From Synergistes jonesii (GTDB lineage: Bacteria; Synergistota; Synergistia; Synergistales; Synergistaceae): DNA of 64,000 nucleotides. The translations under genes were made by a program, and so were the position numbers. The stretch covers positions 124,001 through 188,000 of the forward strand of contig NZ_JMKI01000036.1 of NCBI RefSeq assembly GCF_000712295.1, read 5' to 3'. This document shows positions 1 to 11,495 of this stretch, in pieces (within the stretch, counting starts at the first letter, position 1; every line of letters begins with the position of its first letter). The notes beneath the pieces were generated by a model. The model made no database searches. It was given only the letters and a program-made list of their open reading frames with translations, and was not told the DNA's origin.

Positions 1-893
1 TCTATGATCCCGCCTGCGGTTCCGGTTCGCTGCTGCTCAAAGTGGAAAAGGTGCTTGGCAAGGACAATATCGAACGTGGCTTTTTCGGACAGGAAATCGA
101 CCTGACCACCTACAACCTTTGCCGCATCAATATGTTCCTGCACAATGTCGATTTTGACAAATTCAGCATTGTGCGTGAGGACACGCTGCTCAGTCCGCAG
201 CACTGGGACGACCAGCCGTTTGAGCTGATCGTCTCGAATCCTCCATTTTCTGTCCCGTGGGAAGGCGACAAAAATCCGCTCTTGATCAACGACCCGCGCT
301 TTTCGCCTGCCGGAGTGCTTGCCCCGGCTTCTAAAGGTGATATGGCGTTTATTATGCACAGCCTGTCGTGGCTGGCTTCCAACGGTGCGGCGGCTATCGT
401 CTGCTTCCCCGGCATTATGTACCGCAGCGGGGCGGAGCAGAAAATTCGTAAATATCTGGTGGACAACAACTATGTGGACGCCATCATTCAGCTCCCGCCC
501 AACCTGTTTCTCAATGTCACGATCTCTGTTGACATCATGCTTTTGAGGAAGAACAAGACGGATAACGCTGTGCTGTTTGTGGACGCTTCCGGCGAGTTTG
601 TCAAGGTCACAAAGAACAACCGACTTTCCGAAGCGAACATTCAGCGCATCGTGTCCGCCGTTGCCGGGCGCAAGGACGAACAGTATTTCTCCCGTCTTGT
701 ACCGAACGAAGAAGTCGGCGGCAAGCAGAACAACTACAACCTTTCCGTTTCCACCTACGTTGAAGCCGAGGACACCAGAGAGAAAATCGACATTGCGAAG
801 CTCAATGCCGAAATTGAGGAAATCGTTGCCCGTGAGCAGGTTCTCCGTGACGAAATTGCGAAGATTATTGCAGAAATTGAGGCGGAAAGATGA
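1..893 (+). CDS. hsdM: Type I restriction-modification DNA methyltransferase subunit M (5' end missing)
   Basis: This is the C-terminal part of a type I N6-adenine methyltransferase, which modifies host DNA as an M2S complex with HsdS. The reading frame is open from the window edge (codons begin at base 3). The SAM-binding motif DPACGSG is read at bases 6-26, and the catalytic NPPF motif appears in the segment SNPPFSVPW. The C-terminus is a charged helix (EIEEIVAREQ...), as expected for the arm that contacts HsdS. The stop codon overlaps the start of the next gene by 4 bp (ATGA), so translation is probably coupled. The N-terminal HsdM domain lies outside the window. Identity is very secure; the exact start is not visible. 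Confidence 0.95.
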   Translation, partial: YDPACGSGSLLLKVEKVLGKDNIERGFFGQEIDLTTYNLCRINMFLHNVDFDKFSIVREDTLLSPQHWDDQPFELIVSNPPFSVPWEGDKNPLLINDPRFSPAGVLAPASKGDMAFIMHSLSWLASNGAAAIVCFPGIMYRSGAEQKIRKYLVDNNYVDAIIQLPPNLFLNVTISVDIMLLRKNKTDNAVLFVDASGEFVKVTKNNRLSEANIQRIVSAVAGRKDEQYFSRLVPNEEVGGKQNNYNLSVSTYVEAEDTREKIDIAKLNAEIEEIVAREQVLRDEIAKIIAEIEAER

Positions 894-1962
894 AAAAAGA
901 GAAGCGTGAAATCAGCATCGTCCGTTCCTCCGCTGCGGAATATCTTACTTTTATTACTGCTACCGGAGAAAGTGATGTAAATGCGGTGTACTTTGATGAA
1001 AATGTGTGGTTGACGCAAAAGATGATGGGGCTTTTGTATAATGTGGAAACTCACACGATCAACTATCACTTGAAAAAGATTTTTGCTGACGGAGAAATCG
1101 ACGAAAGCTCAGTTATTCGAAAATTTCGAATAACTGCTGCGGACGGCAAAAGCTACAACACCAATCATTATAATCTGAGCGCCATCATTGCCGTGGGCAA
1201 CAAAGTGGATTCCCCTCGTGCGGTGCAGTTCAGAAAATGGGCTAACCATATCATCGAAGAGTTTACTGTGAAAGGCTTTGCGATGGATGATGAACGCCTG
1301 AAAAACGGCGGCACTGTTCTGACGAAAGACTATTTCAGGGAACAGTTGGAACGCATCCGTGAAATTCGCCTTTCGGAACGTCGGTTTTATCAAAAGATTA
1401 CCGACATTTATGCCATCAGCATTGATTATGACGCCAAAGCGGAAACAACAAGGCTGTTTTTTGCGCGGGTGCAAAATCAACTCCATTGGGCAATCCACGG
1501 CGAAACGGCGGCGGAGACCATTTATCGCCGTGCCGACAGCAGCAAAGACCACATGGGGCTGACCGCTTGGAAGGATGCGCCCGACGGCAAAATCCAGAAA
1601 TTCGACGTGGTGATCGCAAAGAATTATCTGACACAGGAAGAGCTTTCCGCAATGGCGAGAATCGTCAACGCCTATTTAGATTTGGCAGAACTGAGAGCCG
1701 AAGAAGAAGTGCCTATGACAATGGAAGATTGGGCAGAACAGTTTGAGGGGGTTCTTAGACTGAGCAAAAAGGAAATCCTGACCAATGCCGGGAGCATTTC
1801 TGCTAAAATCGCCGAACAGCACGCTCTGAGCGAGTTTGAAAAATACCGCGTCCGACAGGATCGGCTTTATCAAAGCGACTTTGATCGAATGCTTCTTGGG
1901 GAAACAACGCCAAGTTTGCCTGCAACGACCGAAGCGGAAACCGAGAAGGATGGTGAGAACAA

Positions 1963-1966
<4 letters not shown>
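890..1966 (+). CDS. RhuM-family protein inside the type I RM operon
   Basis: A 358-residue protein of the RhuM family, named after a Salmonella pathogenicity-island protein whose biochemical function is not established. Recognition rests on the N-terminal pattern FDENVWLTQKMMGLLYNV...TINYHLKKIF, which looks like a winged-helix DNA-binding segment, the stretch YNLSAIIAVGNKVDSPRAVQFRKWA, and the C-terminal IHGETAAETIYRRAD region. It overlaps hsdM by 4 bp upstream and hsdS by 4 bp downstream (GTGA), so it is built into the operon rather than inserted by chance. Membership of the operon suggests a role in control or accessory defence, but that is inference. The family assignment is fairly sure; the function is unknown. 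Confidence 0.85.
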
Positions 1967-3883
<1,917 letters not shown>

Positions 3884-3914
3884 CCTGAATGAGTAACACG
3901 AGAGGAGGCAGCCC

Positions 3915-6900
3915 GTGAGCTATTTTAACATCGTTGCTCAAAGCAGCGAAAGCACAGTCGTAACGGAATATAAGCCGCAGGCGAAGCGTTCGGAGGCTTA
4001 CCAGAGCGAGGCGGATTTGGAGAATGAGTTCATACGCCTGCTTTGTGAGCTTGGCTACGAATACCTGACAATCCACAAGGAAGCCGACCTTATCGGCAAT
4101 CTGCGCAAGCAGCTCGAAAAGCTGAACGATTATCGCTTCTCCGATGAGGAATGGAAGCGGTTTTGGAACGAGGTGCTTGCAAACGCCAACGCTGACATTG
4201 TCGAAAAGACCCGCCTGATACAGGAAGACTATGTTCAGGTGTTGCGGCAGGACAACGGCGAGAGCAAGAATATCCTGCTGATTGATAAAAAGTGCATCCA
4301 CAACAACGTTCTTCAAGTCATCAATCAATACGCTGTCTCTGCTGATGAGGGCGCTGCCCACGATAACCGCTATGATGTGACTGTGCTTGTTAATGGGCTG
4401 CCGCTGATTCATATTGAACTGAAACGTCGTGGCGTGCCAATTCGTGAAGCATTCAATCAGATTGACCGCTATCAGCGTGACAGTTTTTGGGCATCCAGCG
4501 GGCTATATGAGTTTGTGCAGATATTCGTGATTTCCAACGGTACGAACACCAAGTACTATTCCAACGCGACCCGCTTCAACCACATCAGGGACGCAGGAGC
4601 GCAGAAGATCAAAAAGGCGAAAACCAGCAACAGCTTCGAGTTTACCTCTTTCTGGGCAGATGCGAATAACCGCATCGTTCCCGATCTCATAGACTTTACA
4701 AAGACGTTCTTCTGTAAGCACACTATCTTGAACATTCTGACCCGCTACTGTGTGTTCACGGCCGAAAACATGCTGATGGTCATGCGTCCCTATCAGATTG
4801 TCGCTACCGAGCGCATTCTCAACCGCATCGAGATTGCCAACAATTATAAAAGATACGGCTCCGTTGCGGGCGGCGGCTATGTTTGGCATACAACAGGAAG
4901 CGGTAAGACGTTGACTTCGTTCAAAACGGCGCGGCTTGCCTCCCGACTGGACTATATCGATAAGGTTCTATTCGTTGTAGACCGCAAAGACCTCGACTAT
5001 CAGACGATAAAGGAATACGACCGCTTTGAAAAGGGCGCCGCCAACAGCAACACGTCTACCGCTATTTTGAAGCGGCAGCTCGAAGATGACAACGCAAAGA
5101 TCATCATCACGACCATCCAGAAGCTTGCTACCTTCATCAAGAAGAATGCCGGGCATACTGTCTTTGATAAGCGGGTAGTCATTATCTTTGACGAGTGCCA
5201 CCGTAGCCAGTTCGGGGATATGCATCAGGCAATCGCCAAGTATTTCAAAAAGTACCACCTGTTCGGCTTTACCGGAACGCCGATCTTTGCGGTCAATGCG
5301 GGAGTTGGTAAGAATCCGACGCTCCGTACCACAGAGCAGGCGTTCGGCGATCAGCTCCACACCTATACCATCGTGGACGCTATCAATGATAAGAACGTGC
5401 TGCCGTTCCGTGTGGACTACATCAAGACGATGGACGCGGAGCCGGACATTGATGACAAGGAAGTGTGGGACATCAACCGGGAAAAGGCGTTTCTCGCTCC
5501 TGAGCGTATCCGCCTGGTCACGGACTATATCCTGACGCACTTTGACCAAAAGACCTATCGTGGGGATAAGACCTATACCTTCAATGTTTTGCAGAATATT
5601 GCCGAGGTTGTATCTGTCAGAGGCAGAGCACAGATTGAGGAGATCAAGAAGAAGCAGCGAGTCAGAGGCTTCAACTCGATCTTTGCCGTGTCCTCCGTAG
5701 ACGCAGCCAAGCTGTACTATTCGGAGTTCAAGCGCCAGATGGAGGAAAATCCGCAGCGCAAGCTCAAGGTGGCAGTCATTTACAGCTACGGCGCAAACGA
5801 GGAAGAAACGGACGGTATCCTTGACGAGGAAAACCCGGCGGACACCTCTGCACTCGACCAAAGCTCCCGTGACTTTCTGGAAACCGCTATTGCGGACTAC
5901 AATGCGCTGTTCCGCACCAACTACTCAACGGACGGCGATAAGTTCCAGAATTATTATAAAGACGTTTCCCTACGGATGAAGAACAAGGAGCTTGACCTGC
6001 TGATCGTGGTCAATATGTTCCTGACGGGATTTGACGCAACCACGCTCAACACATTGTGGGTGGACAAAAACTTAAAAATGCACGGGCTGATTCAAGCCTA
6101 TTCCCGCACGAACCGCATTCTTAATTCCATCAAGGTGTTTGGAAACATCGTTTGCTTCCGTAACCTTCAAAAGCGGACCGATGACGCCATCTCGCTTTTC
6201 GGAGATAAGGAAGCGGACGGCATAGTGCTGATGCGTGGTTATAAGGATTATTACTTTGGCTACGAGGACAAGGATGGAAGGACTCACCCCGGCTATGCCG
6301 ATATGATCAAAGACCTGACGACAGAGTTTCCGCTTTCCGAGGAGCGCATAACGGGAGAACAGCGGCAGAGAGAGTTTATCGTACTGTTCGGCGCAATCCT
6401 GCGTATGCGAAATCTGCTGATATCCTTTGACGATTTCGCTGGGAATGAAATTCTGACCGAAAGAGACCTTCAAGATTATCTCGGCAGATATCAAGACCTT
6501 CGTGACGAATGGAAAAACCGTAAGCCGGGCGGAGAAAAAGAGGACATTACCGACGACATCGTTTTCGAGATTGAACTCATCAAGCAGATTGAGATCAACA
6601 TCGACTATATCCTGATGCTCGTCAAAAAGTACCATGACTCACACTGTGATGATAAGGAAGTCCTTATCACCATTCAGAAAGCTGTGGACGCCAGCCCAGA
6701 GCTACGCAGCAAGAAGGAACTGATAGAGACCTTTATCGCCGGTATAAACGATGTGTCGGATGTTATGCTGGACTGGCGCATCTTCGTCGCTGAAGAAAGG
6801 GAACGGCAGCTTGCCGCCATAATCAAAGAAGAACGCCTGAAAGACTACGAAACACGCCGCTTCATGGAAAGAGCTTTCCGCGACGGTTCGGTCAAGACGA

Positions 6901-7079
6901 CAGGAACGGATATAGACAAACTGATGCCGCCGATTTCCCGCTTTGGAGGAGACAGAGCCCAGAAGAAGCAGACGATTATCGAAAAGCTGAAAATGTTCTT
7001 TGAGAAATTCTTCGGACTTGGAACTGTGGAGTTCAGAGAAATTGAGGAAGTGGAGCCGAACGGGGAAAAGGAAGATTAA
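3915..7079 (+). CDS. hsdR: Type I restriction endonuclease subunit R
   Basis: A 1054-residue motor and nuclease subunit that translocates and cuts unmodified DNA. The nuclease core is visible as D154 and E168-L-K170 (PD-(D/E)xK type). The helicase has Walker A TTGSGKT at 326-332, the DECH box at 426-429, motif III as GFTGTP, and motif VI as QAYSRTNRI. The C-terminal third is helical and probably docks on the methyltransferase. The start is GTG at 3915, preceded by GAGGAGG at a good distance. It lies 31 bases after the third HsdS domain, so the operon order is hsdM-rhuM-hsdS-hsdR. All catalytic residues seem intact, so the system is likely active. Confidence 0.97.
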   Translation: MSYFNIVAQSSESTVVTEYKPQAKRSEAYQSEADLENEFIRLLCELGYEYLTIHKEADLIGNLRKQLEKLNDYRFSDEEWKRFWNEVLANANADIVEKTRLIQEDYVQVLRQDNGESKNILLIDKKCIHNNVLQVINQYAVSADEGAAHDNRYDVTVLVNGLPLIHIELKRRGVPIREAFNQIDRYQRDSFWASSGLYEFVQIFVISNGTNTKYYSNATRFNHIRDAGAQKIKKAKTSNSFEFTSFWADANNRIVPDLIDFTKTFFCKHTILNILTRYCVFTAENMLMVMRPYQIVATERILNRIEIANNYKRYGSVAGGGYVWHTTGSGKTLTSFKTARLASRLDYIDKVLFVVDRKDLDYQTIKEYDRFEKGAANSNTSTAILKRQLEDDNAKIIITTIQKLATFIKKNAGHTVFDKRVVIIFDECHRSQFGDMHQAIAKYFKKYHLFGFTGTPIFAVNAGVGKNPTLRTTEQAFGDQLHTYTIVDAINDKNVLPFRVDYIKTMDAEPDIDDKEVWDINREKAFLAPERIRLVTDYILTHFDQKTYRGDKTYTFNVLQNIAEVVSVRGRAQIEEIKKKQRVRGFNSIFAVSSVDAAKLYYSEFKRQMEENPQRKLKVAVIYSYGANEEETDGILDEENPADTSALDQSSRDFLETAIADYNALFRTNYSTDGDKFQNYYKDVSLRMKNKELDLLIVVNMFLTGFDATTLNTLWVDKNLKMHGLIQAYSRTNRILNSIKVFGNIVCFRNLQKRTDDAISLFGDKEADGIVLMRGYKDYYFGYEDKDGRTHPGYADMIKDLTTEFPLSEERITGEQRQREFIVLFGAILRMRNLLISFDDFAGNEILTERDLQDYLGRYQDLRDEWKNRKPGGEKEDITDDIVFEIELIKQIEINIDYILMLVKKYHDSHCDDKEVLITIQKAVDASPELRSKKELIETFIAGINDVSDVMLDWRIFVAEERERQLAAIIKEERLKDYETRRFMERAFRDGSVKTTGTDIDKLMPPISRFGGDRAQKKQTIIEKLKMFFEKFFGLGTVEFREIEEVEPNGEKED

Positions 7080-7151
7080 ATAGTGCAGCACACGGGCAGG
7101 CAACGGCTTGCTATCAGCAAATTTGAACAATAATCGGAGGGGAAAAGAACA

Positions 7152-8681
7152 ATGCGGATAAAATCTTTAACAATTAAAAATTTTCGTCGATACTCAAGTG
7201 CGGTGACCATAGAGTTTGAGAATCTCACTGCTTTTGTTGGGAAAAATGATGTCGGAAAATCAAGCGTGTTAGAAGCTCTTGACATTTTCTTCAATGACGG
7301 AAAAGGCTGTATTAAGCTCGACAAAGACGATACCAACAAAACTGAAAGTGAGAACGGAAACAATGAGATTTCTATTGCTGTATGCTTTGAAGAATTGCCG
7401 GACAATGTAGTTATTGATGCGACAAATGAAACGACTCTTGAGAGCGAATACTTGCTCAATGAAAATCACCAGCTTGAGATTGTGAAGAAATATCCCAATG
7501 CAGGAAGCGCAAAAGTCTTTATTCACGCATATCATCCCACGAGCCCGAATTGTTCTGATTTGCTCTTGAAAAAAAATAGCGAACTCCAGAAACTTATTAG
7601 TTCTCAGTCGATCGAGTGTGCAGACCAAACGCGAAATGCAGTAATGCGTAAGGCTATTTGGGAACATTTTTCAGACGACTTACAGTTAGCAACGACGGAT
7701 ATTGATGTTACTAAAAATGATGCAAAGACTATATGGGACAAGCTACAAAAATATTTGCCCCTATACACTTTGTTTCAAGCAGATCGAAAAAATACCGATG
7801 GAGATAGCGAAGTGCAAGACCCGTTGAAAGAGGCGGTAAAAGAAATTCTTGCTGATGAATCTTTGACAGCGACCTTACATTCAGTTGCAGAAGAAGTAGA
7901 ACGAAAACTCAGGGAGGTTTCGTCTCGAACGCTTGAAAAATTGCGGGAAATGAGTCCGGAAGTTGCAAGTAGCCTTAACCCCGTCATACCGCCGTCTACA
8001 AGTCTAAAGTGGACAGATGTGTTCAAAGGTGTGTCTATTACTGGCGACAATGATATTCCTATAAACAAACGCGGCAGTGGCGTTAAAAGGTTGGTACTGT
8101 TGAACTTCTTCCGAGCAGAAGCGGAGCGACGCCTACAGGAACGCAATGCTCCAAGCATTATATATGCGATTGAAGAACCGGAAACCTCCCAGCATACTGA
8201 AAATCAGAAAAAGCTGATTCGATCTTTTTTGACGCTTTCAGAAGCAGAGAATACGCAAATCATCATTACTACACATAGTGCAAGTATTGTAAAGGAACTT
8301 GGCTTTGATAATTTGAGGTTGATTTCTTACGAGAACGGAACCGAAAATGTTCAGCGCATCTGTCGCGGACAGTTGCCGTATCCGTCTCTTAATGAAGTTA
8401 ATTATCTTGCCTTTTCCGAGGTGACGGAAGAATATCACAATGAATTGTATGGATTCATTGAAGAGCAAGAGTGGTTGTCTGAATATAAAGAGGGCAAGTC
8501 AACGTTTCCGTATATTAAACTTCGCAACGGACAAGAAATCCAGGAACAGAGAATTCTAAGCGAATATGTACGGCACCAAATACATCATCCAGAAAACAAA
8601 AGAAACCGACACTATACAGAAGAAGAACTGCATGAGTCTGTTTGCCTGATGTGTGACTTTATCGCCAGTCGCATGACATAA
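7152..8681 (+). CDS. AAA/ABC-type ATPase, OLD-like, downstream of hsdR
   Basis: A 509-residue ATPase of the SMC/RecF/OLD class. The N-terminus MRIKSLTIKNFRRY leads to Walker A GKNDVGKS at residues 30-37. A signature-like segment (GSGVKRLVLLNFF), a Walker B region (IIYAIEEPETSQH) and a switch histidine (IIITTHSASIV) follow. The last 120 residues do not show the acidic motifs of a Toprim nuclease, so this is not a complete OLD nuclease. It has its own ribosome binding site (GGAGGGG) and starts 72 bases after hsdR. Such ATPases are common in defence loci, so a defence role is plausible but only inferred from position. Confidence 0.85.
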   Translation: MRIKSLTIKNFRRYSSAVTIEFENLTAFVGKNDVGKSSVLEALDIFFNDGKGCIKLDKDDTNKTESENGNNEISIAVCFEELPDNVVIDATNETTLESEYLLNENHQLEIVKKYPNAGSAKVFIHAYHPTSPNCSDLLLKKNSELQKLISSQSIECADQTRNAVMRKAIWEHFSDDLQLATTDIDVTKNDAKTIWDKLQKYLPLYTLFQADRKNTDGDSEVQDPLKEAVKEILADESLTATLHSVAEEVERKLREVSSRTLEKLREMSPEVASSLNPVIPPSTSLKWTDVFKGVSITGDNDIPINKRGSGVKRLVLLNFFRAEAERRLQERNAPSIIYAIEEPETSQHTENQKKLIRSFLTLSEAENTQIIITTHSASIVKELGFDNLRLISYENGTENVQRICRGQLPYPSLNEVNYLAFSEVTEEYHNELYGFIEEQEWLSEYKEGKSTFPYIKLRNGQEIQEQRILSEYVRHQIHHPENKRNRHYTEEELHESVCLMCDFIASRMT

Positions 8682-8700
8682 AATCATAAACTGAAAACCA

Positions 8701-8748
8701 GACCGTTGACTGCGTCCAGTGCGCACAAGTCAGCGGTCTTTTCTTTTC
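8701..8748 (+). terminator. Rho-independent terminator after the RM operon
   Basis: The arms GACCGTTGACT (8701-8711) and AGTCAGCGGTC form a stem with one G-T pair. It is followed by TTTTCTTTTC. It lies 20 bases after the stop of the ATPase gene. Confidence 0.75.
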
Positions 8749-8774
8749 CCCCAAACCAAGAAAGGAATCACCTC

Positions 8775-8954
8775 ATGCCAAACGAAAAACTGGAAAAACT
8801 AAAGCAGGAACAGTATGTTGCGGAGAAAAAACTGACCGCAGCTAAAAGATACCGTATAATTTTATGCGCACATTTGTGTAAGGGATATTTTCCGCGGACG
8901 TGCAAGCAGCATGAAAAAGAGCCTGAATATGAAGCGGGCTGGGCAAACGGTTAA
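8775..8954 (+). pseudogene. Truncated small coiled-coil protein (DUF3847-like), cut by an IS256-family element
   Basis: The frame starts at ATG 8775 after an AAGGAAT ribosome binding site. It encodes MPNEKLEKLKQEQYVAEKKL, a charged helix like the start of the small DUF3847 proteins found on Firmicutes mobile elements. After about residue 25 the likeness stops. The remaining residues (IILCAHLCKGYF...) come from the left end of the insertion element that begins near 8850-8865. The product is therefore probably meaningless. The DUF3847 link is a weak recognition from a short stretch. Confidence 0.45.
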
Positions 8955-10342
8955 ATAACGCCGTTATGCAACAACGTCGGAAGTTGCAAACAGTTCTCCG
9001 AGCTGATATGTTTTGTCTGCGACAACAAAAAACAGGACAGCAAGAGGAGGGCTGCGATATGAAAGATAACACAACAGCCGGCAAAAATCCATCCGCAGGC
9101 GGAAAGATCATCACCATCAACGAGGGCAAGGTAAAAGGATATCTGAACACGGTGGTGAAAGATGTTGTCGAGGAAACCTTGAATGGGATGCTTGACGCCA
9201 AAGCGGATGAACTCTGCAAGGCTTCGAAGTACGAAAGATATCCGAAACGTCTGAGCGCCAGGGCAGGGCATTACACGAAGACGCCGCACGTTGTGGCCGG
9301 AGATCTGAAACTGAAAATACCGCGTCTGCGCAGCATCCCGTTCGAGACTGCAATAATAGAGCGCTACAGGCGCAGCGAAGAGTATCTGTTGAGGAATCAC
9401 TTATAGAAAATGTACATAGCTAAGCGTATCGGTAAGGCGTGTTGAGGATATAACGCAAGCACTTTGGGGGACTAGGGTGAGCCCGCAGTCTGTCAGCAAC
9501 CTCAACAAGAAGATATACTCGCGCATAGATGAGTGGCGAACAAGAAAATTCACGTGCGGCAATTGGCCCGTACGTCTATCTTGACGGGATCTGGCTCAAA
9601 CACAGTTAGGACGGCGACGTGAAGAACGTGTCGGTATTGGTTGCGCTTGGAGTCAATGAATACGGCTACAGGGAAGTCATAGGGATAGCTGAAGGCGCCA
9701 AAGAAGATAAGGACAGCTGGTCATGTTTCCTGCGCAGTCTGAAAGAGCGCGAGCTGACAGGAATGAAGCTCTTCATCTCAGACAATGGCCTCGGGCTTGT
9801 GGAAATCATACCGGACTTCTGCCCCGAAGCGGAATGGCAGCGTTGCACGGTGCATTTTTACAGAAGACATAATGAAGACCGTACCGCGGCATAAAATATC
9901 TGAAACTATGTGCCTGGCCAAGACACTCCATACGCAGGAGAGCATGGAAAGCGCGAAAGATAAAGCGTCCATGGTAGTAAAGAAGCTGCGTGAAATGAAA
10001 CTACCGCAGGCGGCAAAGATCGTTGAAAGCGAAAGCTGAGGAAACATTCAGCTACTATAAATTTCCGCCGGAGCACTGGCAACACATACGCACCAACAAC
10101 CTTCTTGAGCGTCTCAACAAAGAAATCCGCAGGCGCACGAGAGTTGTGCACAGTTTCCCGGATACGGGATCTGCAATTATACTGATAGCGGCCCGCCTGT
10201 GCCACACGATGGCCGGCAAATGGGGCGCCGCCAGATACATGGAGGAACTTCTGAAAGGAGGCGAAGGCGAAGTGGCTTAACGGTTCAAACTGACACCAGC
10301 ATATCAGCACAGGCAATTTAGGCTCTGAAAAAAATGTGCGCA
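8865..10342 (+). mobile_element. Decayed IS256-family insertion element
   Basis: Inverted ends TGCGCACATTT (8865-8875) and AAATGTGCGCA (10332-10342) enclose a broken IS256-type transposase. The span of about 1.48 kb is normal for the family. The true ends may lie a few bases outside the matching 11 bp. No clear target duplication was found. Confidence 0.7.
9059..10280 (+). pseudogene. IS256-family (Mutator-type) transposase, frameshifted and with stops
   Basis: The N-terminal part starts at ATG 9059 after AGAGGAGG and reads KIITINEGKVKGYL... up to a break near 9400. The next pieces lie in different frames: ALWGTRVSPQSVSNLNKKIY (about 9455-9520), YVYLDGIWLK followed by a stop at 9607, LVALGVNEYGYREVIGIAEG and FISDNG (9619-9830), then a piece ending KLREMKLPQAAKIVES, and finally NNLLERLNKEIRRRTRVVHSFP with the last acidic residue of the DDE set (10023-10280). 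At least four frame changes or stops separate these pieces, so the transposase is dead. Confidence 0.88.
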
Positions 10343-10578
10343 GAATTCTTGACACAACCGTTGCGATATTGCCCTCTCGTGATGTACGGTATATACCCAT
10401 CATCAACATAAACGTTTGCATAAAAGTTCGATATTTTACAAAAATATATTTATAAATTCTTTTTAATTTTATCTGAAGAAGCACCGTTCCTTTGTAACGG
10501 CGCCTGTGAGGTGGAAAATAGTGAAGAGAAGGTGGAAAAATTAAAATAAATATAAAATATTCAAATAAAAGATAAATT

Positions 10579-11493
10579 CTATAACGATTCCGCCTCTGTA
10601 AAACGAACGTGCTTACGAAAATCACCCGGTGATATACCGTTCGCCTTTTTAAATACACGGCAAAAATTCTGCGCTGTATTAAAACCTGTCTTCCAAGCTA
10701 TATCCGCGACTTTTTCCGGACTTTGCGACAGGAGGACTTTTGCTCTTTCGAGACGGTACTCGGTAAGATACCGCTGCGGCGAATTATGTATGCTTTTGTA
10801 AAAGCAGCGCAACGCTTCGCTCTTACTGATATTTGCCGCTCTTGCAATGTCTGAAAGTCCGATTGGTTTCGAATATTCGCGGTATATATACTGAAGCATT
10901 TTCTGCATACGGTCATGCATAAGCCTGTTCGGCTTTACTTTGCTGACATCTGCAGTGAGTTTGTCATATACCGCACTGAAAAACTGACTCCATAAGTTTA
11001 ATGCTGAGCTGTAAATGTACTGTTCACGCATAAAACTTTTGTCCTGTTCACGACGGAAAAGCCCTGCGAGGGAACCGCAAATACGTCGCGAGCCATAGTC
11101 ACTTGCTTTGAAGATGAAATATTTTATATCTGACGAAGAAACCGGCTCAACATATTTTTGACAGATGGCAGAATCTGCAGGAGCAATGAATTCCTCCGGA
11201 AACATAACGCTTTTCAAAACGCCGCTCTTCACAATATATCTGTGGATGGTATTCGCATTTATGAATAAAACATCTCCGGAATCGAGCAAAATATGTTCGT
11301 CATCAATGTTGTAGTCCGTGTTGCCGGAAACTGCCATAGAGAACTGGAATTCCCTGTGCCAGTGCCAGGTAATAATTTTACCCCGGCTGTCACTTGTATC
11401 GTCAAAAAAACTCGCGAAACGAAACGTGGGTGTTCCATAACATTGTGTTGACTGAAGAGATTGATCAACCGTCATTTCTTCTATCTGTATCAT
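10579..11493 (-). CDS. AraC-family transcriptional regulator (cupin sensor)
   Basis: A regulator of about 304 residues with an N-terminal cupin-like sensor (WHWHREFQFSMAVSGN...LLDSGDVLFINANTIHRY) and a C-terminal pair of helix-turn-helix motifs (IGLSDIARAANISKSEALRCFYKS and VADIAWKTGFNTAQNFCRVFKKANGISP, AraC type). I chose the ATG at 11493, which has AAGGG eight bases upstream and lies 2 bases after the yqeB stop. An upstream ATG at 11511 lacks a binding site. It is the last gene of the Mo-hydroxylase operon and is paralogous to the regulator at 16622, which stands at the other end of the operon. It probably controls this operon. Confidence 0.9.
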   Translation of the reverse strand: MIQIEEMTVDQSLQSTQCYGTPTFRFASFFDDTSDSRGKIITWHWHREFQFSMAVSGNTDYNIDDEHILLDSGDVLFINANTIHRYIVKSGVLKSVMFPEEFIAPADSAICQKYVEPVSSSDIKYFIFKASDYGSRRICGSLAGLFRREQDKSFMREQYIYSSALNLWSQFFSAVYDKLTADVSKVKPNRLMHDRMQKMLQYIYREYSKPIGLSDIARAANISKSEALRCFYKSIHNSPQRYLTEYRLERAKVLLSQSPEKVADIAWKTGFNTAQNFCRVFKKANGISPGDFRKHVRFTEAESL

Positions 11494-11495
11494 TT

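Noticed and set aside
7152..8681. Calling the ATPase an OLD nuclease or a Gabija GajA protein
   Set aside because: No Toprim motif (E...DxD) was seen in the C-terminal part and no UvrD-like GajB follows.
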